Shown: piece by piece, positions 1-7,863 of the stretch
Layout of the letters: each line of letters starts with the position of its first letter
Numbering within the stretch: the stretch's first letter is position 1
Assembly (NCBI RefSeq): GCF_025464955.1
Contig: NZ_JAODNM010000052.1
Span: 28,989 to 92,988 of the forward strand
Origin: Amycolatopsis sp.
Lineage (GTDB): Bacteria > Actinomycetota > Actinomycetes > Mycobacteriales > Pseudonocardiaceae
Length of the DNA stretch: 64,000 nucleotides
Direction of reading: 5' to 3'
The notes under the pieces: model-generated
What the model saw: only the letters and a program-made list of their open reading frames with translations
What the model was told of the DNA's origin: nothing
The model's database searches: none
Position numbers and translations under genes: made by a program

Positions 1-773
1 AGCTGCGCGTCATCGGGAGTGTCGAACGGAGTTTTCGCCGACACGATGACGGTCGCCGGCACGTCGTCCGGCCAGGAGATCTGGTGGTAGGCGCGGTGCA
101 TCGCTGTGTAGCCGGCGGCGACAGCGAGCAGTTGACGAGTCTGTTTCGTGGACGGCTGCTTCCGCAGTTCGGCCACCTGCTCCTTGTTCGCGGCTTCGAT
201 CCTCGTGATTTCGCCGTCGGTGTAGAAGTTCGGGAGGCTGGCGTCGACGAGGACGGAACCGGTGACCCACTGCGGATTCCTGTCGGCGAAATAGGTGGCG
301 ATCTCGCCGGCGAGGGAATGCGATACCAGCAGCACGTTGTGAGTGGCTCCCAATTGGGTCAACCCGGCTTCCAAGTCCGACACCGCGTCGTCGACCTTCC
401 ACGGTCCGGGCACTTCGTCACTGGCACCCATTCCGGCGCGATCGTAGGTGACGATCGTCGATCCGGTGTTCTTGAGCAGGGTGGGGACAATGTCCTTCCA
501 ATAGGACGAGTCCGCGCCGCCTCCGGCATCCAGCACGATGGTGGGACCGTGGCCGGGGGTGAGGTGGAAGGCCAGTGTGTGCCCGCCGTTCTTGACCATC
601 CGGAGGGTCGGATCCGCGGCCGTCGGGGGAGAAGTCGCTGCGGCTGGGGCGGGTGTGGCTCCGGAGGCACCGGAAGTCCCGCAGGCGGTGAGGGCACCCA
701 GGAGAAGCATTCCGGTGGCCAAGGCGACTGCGGTGCGTCGAGTGCGCCCAGGACTTCTTGTGTTGTCGGTCAT
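1..773 (-). CDS. Lipoprotein alpha/beta hydrolase (3' end cut by window edge)
   Basis: The reading frame opens at an ATG on the minus strand at 773 and stays open to base 1, so the C-terminus lies outside the window. The N-terminus has an arginine-rich segment, a hydrophobic stretch and a lipobox (LLGALTAC-G) around residue 28, which predicts a membrane-anchored lipoprotein facing outward. A Thr/Ala/Pro-rich linker follows, then an alpha/beta hydrolase fold: a strand VLDAGGGADSSYW that resembles an oxyanion region, and a nucleophile elbow SHSLAG that replaces the usual GxSxG. The catalytic His would lie beyond the edge. It diverges from the protease gene at 801. The substrate is unknown. The family assignment is firm and the function is not. 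Confidence 0.85.
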   Translation of the reverse strand, partial: MTDNTRSPGRTRRTAVALATGMLLLGALTACGTSGASGATPAPAAATSPPTAADPTLRMVKNGGHTLAFHLTPGHGPTIVLDAGGGADSSYWKDIVPTLLKNTGSTIVTYDRAGMGASDEVPGPWKVDDAVSDLEAGLTQLGATHNVLLVSHSLAGEIATYFADRNPQWVTGSVLVDASLPNFYTDGEITRIEAANKEQVAELRKQPSTKQTRQLLAVAAGYTAMHRAYHQISWPDDVPATVIVSAKTPFDTPDDAQ

Positions 774-800
774 GCGGAAAATCTAGGGTTGCGTCGGCGG

Positions 801-1595
801 ATGATCGATCCTGCTGCCCGGTCAGTCCGAGGTAGGGCTCGCCCTACTCGCGAACAACCCCGCCGGGTCAGCGCGGCGGACCGAGTCGCCGCCATAGCCC
901 ATTGGACGCCGGAGCGGATACAGGCGCTGAGCGCGAACGACCGGCTGTCGCCGGCCGAGACCGTCGCCAAGGTGCGGGACGGCCCGGTGCCCGCGGGCGT
1001 CGGACGGCTTTTCCTCACCATGGAGCCCGGTGGCGACGAGTCGTGCACGGCGACCGTGGTGCCCAGTTCCAGCAAGGACGTGGCGTTCACCGCCGGTCAC
1101 TGCGTCGACGGCGGCCTCGACCGGCAGGACAACCCGATCAAGGTGGCCAAGGTCGTGTTCGCCCCCGGCTACGAGAACGGCAAGCTGCCCTATGGGCTGT
1201 TTCCGGCGAGGGCGTTCGCCTGGTCCGACACCTACAACGGCCCCTTTAGTTCGGGGGATGACGACGCGGTGATCGCGTTGGACCCGGTCGCGGGCCGCCA
1301 CGTCTCCGACGTGGCGGGAACCCAGCACATCTCGTTCGACAAGGTGCCGTGTGTCCTTCCTGCCACCTTTCAGGACACCTCCGTCTACTCGTCCTGGGAT
1401 ACGAAGTGCGACATGGCAGGCGGTTCGAGCGGCGGGCCGTGGTTGCGGGACTTCAACCCCGCGACAGGCACGGGGACCATCTTCTCCGCCACCAGCAAGG
1501 GCGCGGTCAATGAGGACGGCACCACGGCGAACCTCAGCGGGGCGGCCTTCACTGACGCCGTGCGGGCCCTGTACGAGCATGCCGGCAACCTCTGA
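801..1595 (+). CDS. Trypsin-like serine protease, apparently lacking a signal peptide
   Basis: This is a chymotrypsin-fold (S1-like) peptidase. The His motif is TAGHC, a candidate Asp lies in GDDDAVIAL and the Ser motif is GGSSGGPW. Two Cys (VPC and TKC) near the active site probably form a disulfide, as in exported enzymes. The first usable in-frame ATG is 801, and it yields an Arg-rich N-terminus (about 25 residues) rather than a signal peptide. The mature-type sequence begins near [13 protein letters not shown]. No good ribosome site precedes 801. Either the start is misjudged or the 5' end that encoded the export signal has been lost, since the divergent lipoprotein gene begins only 28 bases away. 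A TTG at 789 is an alternative start and adds no signal peptide. Confidence 0.75.
   Translation: MIDPAARSVRGRARPTREQPRRVSAADRVAAIAHWTPERIQALSANDRLSPAETVAKVRDGPVPAGVGRLFLTMEPGGDESCTATVVPSSSKDVAFTAGHCVDGGLDRQDNPIKVAKVVFAPGYENGKLPYGLFPARAFAWSDTYNGPFSSGDDDAVIALDPVAGRHVSDVAGTQHISFDKVPCVLPATFQDTSVYSSWDTKCDMAGGSSGGPWLRDFNPATGTGTIFSATSKGAVNEDGTTANLSGAAFTDAVRALYEHAGNL
832..847. promoter_or_regulatory. 7-bp inverted repeat near the protease 5' end
   Basis: GTAGGGC and GCCCTAC are perfect complements separated by two bases. The repeat lies between the divergent hydrolase and protease genes, or just inside the protease frame if the 801 start is right. It could be an operator. No regulator is assigned. 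Confidence 0.3.
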
Positions 1596-1660
1596 GCCGG
1601 AAGATCGAAATCACACCGACATCAGGAATAGTCGCTGTGTGTTCGTGGTTGGCTACCGTT

Positions 1661-2095
1661 ATGGCCGATGAAACTGTGGAGTTCAGCCCGGAGGGCTGGG
1701 TCCAAGACCAGACGAAGACGATCCTCGAGACCGGCACGACGGAGGGCATCGAGGTGTACGGGTCGCCGATCGTGCTCCTGACTTTGCGGGGCGCGAAGTC
1801 GGGCAAGCTCCGGTACACGCCGGTGATGCGCGTCGAGAACGACGGCAGCTACGCCGTGGTCGCCTCGAAGGGCGGTGCCCCTGAGCACCCCGTTTGGTAC
1901 TACAACATCAAGGCGTACCCGGAGTTCCCGCTCCAGGACGGCACTGTCACGAAGGACTATGTCGCCCGTGAGGTCGAGGGCGACGAGCGTGCGGAGTGGT
2001 GGGAGCGCTCAGTCAAGGCGTACCCGTCGTACGCCGAGTACCAGAAGAAGACGGACCGGCAGATCCCCGTTTTCGTCCTCGACCCCAAGTCCTGA
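1661..2095 (+). CDS. Deazaflavin (F420)-dependent nitroreductase-family protein
   Basis: The 144-residue product matches the Ddn/DUF385 split-barrel family in length and pattern: [19 protein letters not shown] at residues about 41-59, then [17 protein letters not shown]. That central block is the family hallmark and contacts the F420 phosphate tail in characterised members. The family reduces diverse substrates (quinones, nitroaromatics, enones) with F420H2. I chose ATG 1661 because it gives the family's usual N-terminus; an upstream frame to 1637 adds no recognisable sequence. It is a single gene, convergent with the MerR gene at 2216, with two palindromic repeats between them. Confidence 0.9.
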   Translation: MADETVEFSPEGWVQDQTKTILETGTTEGIEVYGSPIVLLTLRGAKSGKLRYTPVMRVENDGSYAVVASKGGAPEHPVWYYNIKAYPEFPLQDGTVTKDYVAREVEGDERAEWWERSVKAYPSYAEYQKKTDRQIPVFVLDPKS

Positions 2096-2106
2096 TCTCG
2101 TTTTTT

Positions 2107-2175
2107 CGCAACTCGCCGTCGACTTGCGGTCGTTGACTTCTGCAACGACCGCAACTCGCCGTCGAGTTGCGGTCG
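2107..2175. repeat. Two copies of the CGCAACTCG palindrome element
   Basis: The second copy (2146-2175) is perfect: 13-bp arms CGACCGCAACTCG / CGAGTTGCGGTCG around a 4-base loop. The first (2107-2129) has a G-to-C change in one arm. Both sit between the convergent oxidoreductase and MerR genes, so they may act as bidirectional terminators. The same element recurs at 3058, 21904, 21947, 31369 and 31732. Confidence 0.85.
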
Positions 2176-2215
2176 CCGGCTTCGCACTTTTGCGCTTTTG
2201 TGGGGTCGTTAAGTA

Positions 2216-2947
2216 CTAAGGCAGTGTCACTCGGCGCCGTAAGGCACGGTCGGCCAGCGCCTCGAGGATCCGTCGCCACGCCGGTGCTGCGTCGACGATC
2301 CGGGAGAAGACCAGCCCCAGGCTTCCCGGCCGGCTGCTGTCGTGTTCATGGTTGATTTCCCAGGCGTCCAAGTCGTCGATGAGCCGGTCCAGGCGCGGAT
2401 CCTGCGGATCCCAGTCGACTGCCTGATCACAGGCGAGAATCAGGCGTGTCGTCTCGGGGTCGTCGAAGTCGGCGTTCTTGTCCCGGATCCGCTGCGGCAT
2501 GATGCCGGGGTCCAGTGCCTGCATCAGGATCCACGAGTCGCGCTCGAGTCGTACCCTCAGTTCGCTGACCCCGAGTCTGCGCATCCGGTTCAGGATGGCG
2601 ACCACCTCGGGAGGCAAGATAAGCCTTTCGCCGCTTGCCAGTTCGGCGATCCGGCGGCGGTATTCGCTGAGCTCGTCGATCTTCCGCCGCAATTCTGCGT
2701 CGATGTCGGTGATGGCCGAAGCGAATTCGGTCGGCTGTGCGTGCAGCAGCGCGTCGATACGGGACAGCGGAACACCGGCATCGGCAAGGGTCCTGATCTG
2801 GATGAGATCCACGGCCGTTTGCGCGCTGTACCGGCGGTAGCCGGAGGCATCGCGCTCGGGCTCGGGCAACAGGCCGACGTGGTGGTAGTGGCGAACGGTG
2901 CGCACAGTCACCCCGGCGGTCGCCGCTAGCTGGCTGATCGTCAGCAC
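2216..2947 (-). CDS. MerR-family transcriptional regulator
   Basis: The 243-residue protein begins with the MerR winged-helix domain (MLTISQLAATAGVTVRTVRHYHHVGLLPEP, then GYRRYS) over residues 1-70, followed by a helical dimerisation segment (about 80-110). A C-terminal region of about 130 residues with no obvious metal-binding cysteines may bind an organic ligand. MerR proteins distort promoters with overlong spacers to activate them. The alpha/beta hydrolase gene immediately upstream on the same strand (3100-3999) is preceded by a MerR-style palindrome, so it is the best candidate target. A palindromic repeat at 3058 separates the two genes. Confidence 0.92.
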   Translation of the reverse strand: MLTISQLAATAGVTVRTVRHYHHVGLLPEPERDASGYRRYSAQTAVDLIQIRTLADAGVPLSRIDALLHAQPTEFASAITDIDAELRRKIDELSEYRRRIAELASGERLILPPEVVAILNRMRRLGVSELRVRLERDSWILMQALDPGIMPQRIRDKNADFDDPETTRLILACDQAVDWDPQDPRLDRLIDDLDAWEINHEHDSSRPGSLGLVFSRIVDAAPAWRRILEALADRALRRRVTLP

Positions 2948-3057
2948 CGTTCACCTTTCGCTCATCGAGCCTGGCCATGCCGAGCCTAGTGTCGGACTCG
3001 CGTGCTGGTGGCGAGTCCCGTGCGCCTCTTCGCTCTCATCCGTGGGTTGTTGCCCAT

Positions 3058-3079
3058 CGCAACTCGCCGTCGAGTTGCG
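3058..3079. repeat. CGCAACTCG palindrome element
   Basis: A perfect 22-base copy: 9-bp arms CGCAACTCG / CGAGTTGCG around CCGT. It lies in the 150-base gap between the end of the hydrolase gene (3100) and the start of the MerR gene (2947). On the minus strand this is just after the hydrolase stop codon. Confidence 0.85.
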
Positions 3080-3099
3080 ACGGAACGGTCCTCGCGACG

Positions 3100-3999
3100 C
3101 TATGGGCGAGCTCGGTCGACGACGTCGCGGATGGCCTGGACCACGGCGTCGGGGCGGTCGAAACAGAGCCGGTGGTGGTGGGTGTCGGAGAGGAAACGTT
3201 GTTCCCCGCGCGAGACCGCGCTCACCAGGGCCGCATCCAATCTCGTCTTGCCGTCATGTAGCTCTTGCGAGGTCCGCGCCTCCTGCGTGGGGTCGGCGCC
3301 TACCACGGTGAGAGCGACTACCGGGACGTCGGGGACGTTCGGCCCGGCTCGCAGTTCGGTGGCGAGTTCGGCTAATTTGCTGCGCTCGGCGATGCCGACG
3401 TGAAACCATTCGTCACTCATCTTTGCCTCGATCAGCGGTTGCCGCATGTACTCCGGATAGTTCGCGAGCAACTCGGTCCTCATTTCGCGCAGGGCTGGGC
3501 GCATTTGTTCGAGCTGTTCCAGATCGGGTGCCCTCCGCTCGGTCGCGGCCAAACTCGCCGAGGGCGGCATGAAATCGTCCCAGTCACGGTGGAAGGCGTC
3601 CAGCCAGACCAGCCCGGCCACATCCTGCGGGTAGAGCTGAGTGAACCGATGCGCATAGGCACCGCCGAGGGAGTGCGCTGCCAGGACGTACGGAGCGTCG
3701 ATGTCCTGGGCGTGCAGCAGGTTGCGCAGCTCCGTGGCGACTGCGGCGGCGGTGCGCGGCAGCGTGAGGGGATCGCTGTAGCCCGTGCCGCCGCGGTCGT
3801 ACACCACGGCGGTGGTGAACTGCGAAACCCCTTGCTGGACACCGAAATAGTCCAGGCCGACCGCGCCGGCACCCGGCAGGAAGACGACAGCCGGTCCGCC
3901 GCTGCCCGACCGATGCACAAAAAGTCGGCGGCCGTCGATCTCTTGGAATCCCCCGATCGGCGGAGTGAGCCGATCTGTGGACGTGATCTTCTTCGTCAT
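3100..3999 (-). CDS. Alpha/beta hydrolase
   Basis: This is a cytoplasmic alpha/beta hydrolase of 299 residues. The oxyanion-hole strand is VVFLPGAGAVGLDYF (about 36-50), the nucleophile elbow AAHSLGGAYAHR (about 110) and the likely catalytic His the SDTHHHRLCF motif near residue 275. I chose ATG 3999 because upstream sequence in this frame is only the reverse of the methyltransferase gene, and because this gives the normal N-terminus (MTKKITSTDRLTPPIGGFQEIDG). A MerR-type palindrome lies 15 bases upstream, and the MerR regulator gene follows downstream. The substrate is not predictable: epoxide hydrolase, esterase and haloperoxidase-like activities all occur in this fold. Confidence 0.88.
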   Translation of the reverse strand: MTKKITSTDRLTPPIGGFQEIDGRRLFVHRSGSGGPAVVFLPGAGAVGLDYFGVQQGVSQFTTAVVYDRGGTGYSDPLTLPRTAAAVATELRNLLHAQDIDAPYVLAAHSLGGAYAHRFTQLYPQDVAGLVWLDAFHRDWDDFMPPSASLAATERRAPDLEQLEQMRPALREMRTELLANYPEYMRQPLIEAKMSDEWFHVGIAERSKLAELATELRAGPNVPDVPVVALTVVGADPTQEARTSQELHDGKTRLDAALVSAVSRGEQRFLSDTHHHRLCFDRPDAVVQAIRDVVDRARP

Positions 4000-4013
4000 G
4001 CGGCAAGGCTCCA

Positions 4014-4037
4014 ACCCTGACGTAGGGTCAAGGTCAA
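4014..4037 (-). promoter_or_regulatory. Candidate MerR-type operator/promoter of the hydrolase gene
   Basis: Read on the minus strand, TTGACC is followed by a second TTGACC and an inverted repeat ACCCT-ACGTC-AGGGT (4014-4028). A -35-like hexamer overlapping a palindrome in the spacer is the typical layout of MerR-controlled promoters. A good -10 is not evident, so the exact promoter is uncertain. Confidence 0.5.
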
Positions 4038-4200
4038 GCCTTTCCGTCAAGGGGTACCCGTCGTCGACCGTCCCGAGGTGTTCGGGCCACGGCAGATGGG
4101 CGCGTCCTGCTGGGCGCGGCGAGGTTTGAGGGGTGTTGCGAGTGTTTGCCACACGTATCGCTGAACTTGTGATCGACCTCTCCAACCTCCGGGCGGGGCG

Positions 4201-4953
4201 ATGACCGCGGTGAATGACCCGTACGCCGTGCTCGGCCGGGGCTACGCCTCGCGTCGGCAGCCTGACCTGCGGGTTCTCGCCGCCATCACCGGCGCGCTGG
4301 CCGATGCCCGGAGTGTGGTCAATGTCGGTGCGGGCGCCGGGGCGTACGAACCCACCGATCGCGAAGTCGTTGCCGTCGAGCCGTCGCGGCGGATGATCGG
4401 TCAGCGTCCGGCGGGAGCCGCGCCGGTCATCGAGGGCTACGCCGAGCACTTGCCGTTCGCCGACCAGCGGTTCGACGTCGGCATGGCCGTGCTCACCGCG
4501 CATCACTGGGCCGATCCGGCGGCCGGGTTCGCCGAGCTTCGGCGGGTGTCCCGGCGGCAGGTCGTGCTCACCTGGGATCCCGCGATCACGGCGAAGTTCT
4601 GGCTGGTCGCCGACTACTTCCCCGAGGTCGCCGAGCACGAGCGGACGTTGTTCTGCCTGGCCGAGGTCCGCGCAGCGCTGGCCATTGGCGGCGATCGTGT
4701 CGAGGAATACCCGGTGCCTGTTCCACACGATTGCAGCGACGGCTTCCTCGGCGCTTACTGGCGGCGGCCCGAGCTGTACCTCGATCCGGTGGCGCGGGCG
4801 GCCATGTCCGGGCTCGCGTTGATCGACCATCGCGCCGGTATCGCCCGGTTGTCCGCCGATCTCGCCGACGGAAGCTGGCTGCGGAGAAACCGTCGGCTGC
4901 TGGGGCTGGACAGGCTGGATCTGGGCTATCGGCTGGTGGTCACCGGGCCGTGA
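4201..4953 (+). CDS. Class I SAM-dependent methyltransferase
   Basis: The 250-residue protein has the Rossmann methyltransferase layout: motif I VVNVGAGAGAYEP (about 39-51), an acidic end of strand 2 (VVAVEPSRRMI), and post-I/motif II GYAEHLPFADQRFDVGMAV (about 79-97) followed by HHWADPAAGFAELRRVSR. These resemble the methyltransferase-11/ubiE type acting on small molecules. No operon partner is apparent: the hydrolase lies divergently at 3999 and a 327-base gap follows. The substrate is unknown. Confidence 0.9.
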   Translation: MTAVNDPYAVLGRGYASRRQPDLRVLAAITGALADARSVVNVGAGAGAYEPTDREVVAVEPSRRMIGQRPAGAAPVIEGYAEHLPFADQRFDVGMAVLTAHHWADPAAGFAELRRVSRRQVVLTWDPAITAKFWLVADYFPEVAEHERTLFCLAEVRAALAIGGDRVEEYPVPVPHDCSDGFLGAYWRRPELYLDPVARAAMSGLALIDHRAGIARLSADLADGSWLRRNRRLLGLDRLDLGYRLVVTGP

Positions 4954-5171
4954 CCGCGGGCCCGATCTCCGGTCGAGAACTGTTCGCCGTCGTCGGCCGC
5001 CGTTGCTGCTGGCGGCCCGTAAACCCGATGCGGCCGGGAATGGGCGGATAATTTCCGAATGGGCGCCACCGCGGGCGGCCGTGTTACGATTCGTTACAGG
5101 ACAAGGGGATCTGGGGCCCGCGGCTCATATACATCGATTGCATGGCCTGTCGCGTTACCGATTTTTGGCGG

Positions 5172-5200
5172 TTGATTTCGCACGTATTCCGGGTTATCTT
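5172..5200 (+). promoter_or_regulatory. Candidate promoter in the 4954-5280 gap
   Basis: The 327-base gap after the methyltransferase has no convincing gene. It holds TTGATT, a 17-base spacer and TATCTT, upstream of the GTG at 5281. This spacing suits a housekeeping sigma-70-type promoter and would give a leader of roughly 70 bases for the exported protein and sortase genes. Confidence 0.4.
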
Positions 5201-5280
5201 TTCGGCTCAGAGCCGGGCATGATCGTCGCCATCACTTGTTCGCGGGTTTTTGTTGTGCATTGCCGTATTGGGGAGCCGTT

Positions 5281-6051
5281 GTGAACAAGCCTTTGGGTCG
5301 TCTCGCGGGTGCCGTGCTCGCGGGGGTCGCGATCACCTTTGCCGTCACTCCGGCCGCGCTGGCGCAGGACGAGCCCAGCTCCACGACCACCACCACCTCG
5401 GACACCTCGGTGACGACGTCCGGCACACCGACCCCGAGCGAGACGCCGACCAGCTCCACGGCTGGGATCACTGGGACTTCATCGGACGTCGTGACAACGT
5501 CCGACGCCCCGCCGTCGGCGCCTGCCGCGATCAACGGGCGGGCCAAGGCCGCCGACCAGACGGCGAAGGCCACCGAACCGTCCGACACGTCGACGTCGAC
5601 CGTGCCGCCGAAGAAGTACACCGACAACGTCGGCCACGGCTTCATCGGCTTGACCGGTGAAGGCGTCCTCGTGATCGCCTGCGCGGAAGGTGCGCCGGGC
5701 AACGTCTCGACGGCGAACCTGACCGTGACAGCCGGTCCGGACCAGGACGAGGCGGACGGCCGCTACTGGAACTACGACGTGCGGGTCGCCGGCGAGTTCC
5801 AGGGCACCACGAGCACCTTCAGCTGGACCTGCGCCGGCCAGCCTGGTCAGGGCTCGGTCGAGTTCCAGCAGGCGCCGCCCACCACCACCCCGACCACCCC
5901 GACCACGTCGAGCAGCGGCACGGCCGCGCCGAGTTCCACGGTCGTGTCGAGCACCTCCGCCGCTCCGGGCCTCACCAGGCCCAAGGCGCAGGTCAGGTAC
6001 GCGCCCCAGGGCGGGATCGAAACCGGCTTCGGCGGCATGGCCGGGGCTTGA
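5281..6051 (+). CDS. Exported Ser/Thr-rich protein paired with a class F sortase
   Basis: From GTG 5281 the product (256 residues) has a clear signal peptide (NKPLGRLAGAVLAGVAITFAV...AALAQ-DE, cleaved near residue 30). Low-complexity Thr/Ser/Pro stretches (about 35-105) flank a compact central domain (about 118-200: VGHGFIGLTGEG, then TAGPDQDEADGRYWNYDVRVAGEF), and a second Thr/Pro spacer precedes a C-terminus ending PQGGIETGFGGMAGA. That tail resembles the short Gly-rich ends of proteins encoded next to class F sortases, but it lacks a full LPxTG-membrane-anchor signal. The sortase gene starts six bases after this stop, so the two are almost certainly co-transcribed. Function is unknown; a surface or wall protein is likely. 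Confidence 0.8.
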   Translation: MNKPLGRLAGAVLAGVAITFAVTPAALAQDEPSSTTTTTSDTSVTTSGTPTPSETPTSSTAGITGTSSDVVTTSDAPPSAPAAINGRAKAADQTAKATEPSDTSTSTVPPKKYTDNVGHGFIGLTGEGVLVIACAEGAPGNVSTANLTVTAGPDQDEADGRYWNYDVRVAGEFQGTTSTFSWTCAGQPGQGSVEFQQAPPTTTPTTPTTSSSGTAAPSSTVVSSTSAAPGLTRPKAQVRYAPQGGIETGFGGMAGA

Positions 6052-6056
6052 GGGCT

Positions 6057-6665
6057 ATGACGATGACGATGCGGCGGGTCGGCGGCGGGATCGCCGCGGT
6101 CCTGGCCATCTCGCTGGCGGTCGCCGGCTGCGGTTCTTCGGCCGCGCCGACGTCTCCCGCCGCCGCTGCGCCGGCGTCGGCGAGCACCAGCGTTCCGATC
6201 ACCAAGCCGTTCAAAGGCCTCCGGCCGACGTCGGTATCGATCCCGAAGATCGGTGCCGAGTCCAGCCTGCTCGCCGTCGCGGTCACCGTCGACGGGAAGA
6301 TCTCGGTCCCGTCGGTCGACACCCCGATGCAGGCGGCCTGGTACCGGCTTTCCCCGGTCCCGGGCGAGGTCGGGCCGGCGGTCGTGCTCGGCCACGTCGA
6401 CGGGAACAAGAAGCCGGGCATCTTCTCCAAGCTGAAGGATCTCGTGCCGGGCGACGAGGTCGACATCGACCGCAGTGACGGCAAGAAGCTGAAGTTCTCC
6501 GTCGACCACCTCGTCAAGGTGCCCAAGGACCAGTTCCCGCAGGACGCCGTCTACGGCAACAGCAGCAAGCCGGAGCTGCGGCTGATCACCTGCGGCGGAG
6601 TGTTCGACCATGCCGAGCACAGCTACGTCGACAACATCGTCGTCTACGCCAACCTCGTAAGTTGA
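6057..6665 (+). CDS. Class F sortase, lipoprotein-type N-terminus
   Basis: The 202-residue protein has an N-terminal hydrophobic segment with a lipobox (ISLAVAG-C) and a Pro/Ala linker, then a sortase domain from about residue 50. It contains the catalytic His in VVLGHVDG and the catalytic Cys in RLITCGG, followed by the family's C-terminal strand YVDNIVVYANL. Sortases cleave a sorting signal and transpeptidate it to cell wall or another acceptor. ATG 6057 was chosen over a TTG at 6048 because it gives the more usual start; two more ATGs follow in frame within six codons. The adjacent exported protein at 5281 is the likely partner. Confidence 0.88.
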   Translation: MTMTMRRVGGGIAAVLAISLAVAGCGSSAAPTSPAAAAPASASTSVPITKPFKGLRPTSVSIPKIGAESSLLAVAVTVDGKISVPSVDTPMQAAWYRLSPVPGEVGPAVVLGHVDGNKKPGIFSKLKDLVPGDEVDIDRSDGKKLKFSVDHLVKVPKDQFPQDAVYGNSSKPELRLITCGGVFDHAEHSYVDNIVVYANLVS

Positions 6666-6731
6666 TTGTTCAGTCGAGTACACGAAAGCGTGCCCCTTCA
6701 GTCGCCGAGGTTGACTGAATACCCGCAGCCC

Positions 6732-7775
6732 GTGCTTACTGATCACATGCTGCCCTGGGACGTCGAACTCGCCGGCCGGCTGGACCGGCACACCGTGAAC
6801 TCCGTGCTGCTCCGGGACAACCCGCTGGGCGATCCGCACGAGAGGCCGCTGTGGGTGTACGTCCCGCCGGGTTACGACGACAGCCCGACGGTCCGGTACC
6901 CGGTCGTCTACATGATCCAGGGGTACACGGGACACCTCTCGATGTGGGCCAACCGGACGCCGTTCCGCCAGCCGTTCATCGAGACGGCCGATGCCGTCTT
7001 CGCCGACGGCAGCACCCCGGGCTGCGTCGTGGTCTACGTCGACGCGTGGACGGGGTATGGCGGGTCGCAGTTCGTGGACTCGCCGGGCACCGGCAAGTAC
7101 CACTCGTACCTGTGCGAGGAGATCGTGCCCTGGGTGGACGGGCACTACCGCACGATCGCCGACCGGGAGTCGCGGGCGATCGCCGGCAAGTCCTCGGGCG
7201 GGTTCGGTGCGATGATCACGCCGATGCTGCGGCCGGACCTGTTCGGCGCGCTCGCCACCCACGCCGGGGACAGCCTTTACGAACTGTGCTATGTCCCCGA
7301 GTTCGGCAATGCTGTCCGGACGCTGCGGGGATACGACCACGACATCACGCGGTGGTGGGACGACTTCCGCTCGCGCACCGCGTTCACCAAGCCCGGTGAC
7401 GAGATGCTGATGATGCTGCTCGGGGTGTCGGCGTGCTTCTCCGCGCGTGAGGACGGCACTCCGGAACTGCCGTTCGACCCGGTGTCCGGCGTGTTGCGAC
7501 CCGAACAGTGGCAGCGTTGGCTGGACTGGGACCCAGTACGGATGGTGGAGCGCCACGCGGACGCGGTGCGCTCCCTGCGGGCGGTGTGGATCGACGCCGG
7601 CACCCACGACGAGGCGTTCCTCGACCTCGGCGCCGAAGCGTTCCGCGCCGAGATCGTGAAGGCCGGCCTGCCGGACGAGCGGCTGCAGTTCGAGCTGTTC
7701 GACGCCGGCCACTTCGGGATCGACTACCGCTATCCGCTCTCACTGGCTTGGCTGGCCCAGCGACTCGCGCGGTAG
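6732..7775 (+). CDS. Esterase-D/enterochelin-esterase-like alpha/beta hydrolase
   Basis: The product has the putative-esterase fold: PLWVYVPPGYDD and YPVVYMIQGYTG near the N-terminus, the nucleophile elbow AIAGKSSGGFGA (about residue 155), a late Asp region WIDAGTHDE and a C-terminal His in DAGHFGIDYRY. No signal peptide is seen, so it acts in the cytoplasm. The start is uncertain: GTG 6732 and ATG 6747 are both in frame and neither has a strong ribosome site. It runs after the sortase with a 66-base gap and ends beside an inverted repeat. The fold includes esterase D, antigen-85-like and siderophore esterases; the substrate is not determinable. Confidence 0.82.
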   Translation: MLTDHMLPWDVELAGRLDRHTVNSVLLRDNPLGDPHERPLWVYVPPGYDDSPTVRYPVVYMIQGYTGHLSMWANRTPFRQPFIETADAVFADGSTPGCVVVYVDAWTGYGGSQFVDSPGTGKYHSYLCEEIVPWVDGHYRTIADRESRAIAGKSSGGFGAMITPMLRPDLFGALATHAGDSLYELCYVPEFGNAVRTLRGYDHDITRWWDDFRSRTAFTKPGDEMLMMLLGVSACFSAREDGTPELPFDPVSGVLRPEQWQRWLDWDPVRMVERHADAVRSLRAVWIDAGTHDEAFLDLGAEAFRAEIVKAGLPDERLQFELFDAGHFGIDYRYPLSLAWLAQRLAR

Positions 7776-7777
7776 GA

Positions 7778-7849
7778 CTCGTGAGTGTTCCGGCCGCTAA
7801 CTGTGCCCTGCGGGACACCCGCACCCGGGCGGGACGGAACACTCACGAG
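7778..7849. repeat. Hairpin element with 15-bp arms (family of CTCGTGAGTGTTCCG)
   Basis: The arms CTCGTGAGTGTTCCG (7778-7792) and CGGAACACTCACGAG (7835-7849) are perfect complements. The enclosed 42 bases hold a second, smaller near-palindrome (GTGCCC-TGCG-GGACAC). The element lies between the convergent esterase and secreted-protein genes and can serve as a terminator for both. A second copy is at 48549-48620. Confidence 0.8.
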
Positions 7850-7863
7850 ACCTGGTCGCCAGC

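Noticed and set aside
84..800. In-frame upstream extension of the trypsin-like protease giving a 503-residue protein
   Set aside because: The extension is the reverse of the lipoprotein hydrolase gene, is Gly/Arg-rich without family sequence, and has no ribosome site.
3999..4830. Long N-terminal extension of the alpha/beta hydrolase up to 4830
   Set aside because: The extra sequence is antisense to the methyltransferase; the family N-terminus begins at 3999.
5847..7712. 621-codon open frame on the minus strand opposite the sortase and esterase
   Set aside because: The plus-strand genes here have full catalytic motifs; the opposite frame is a high-GC shadow with Arg/His/Val-rich, motif-free sequence.
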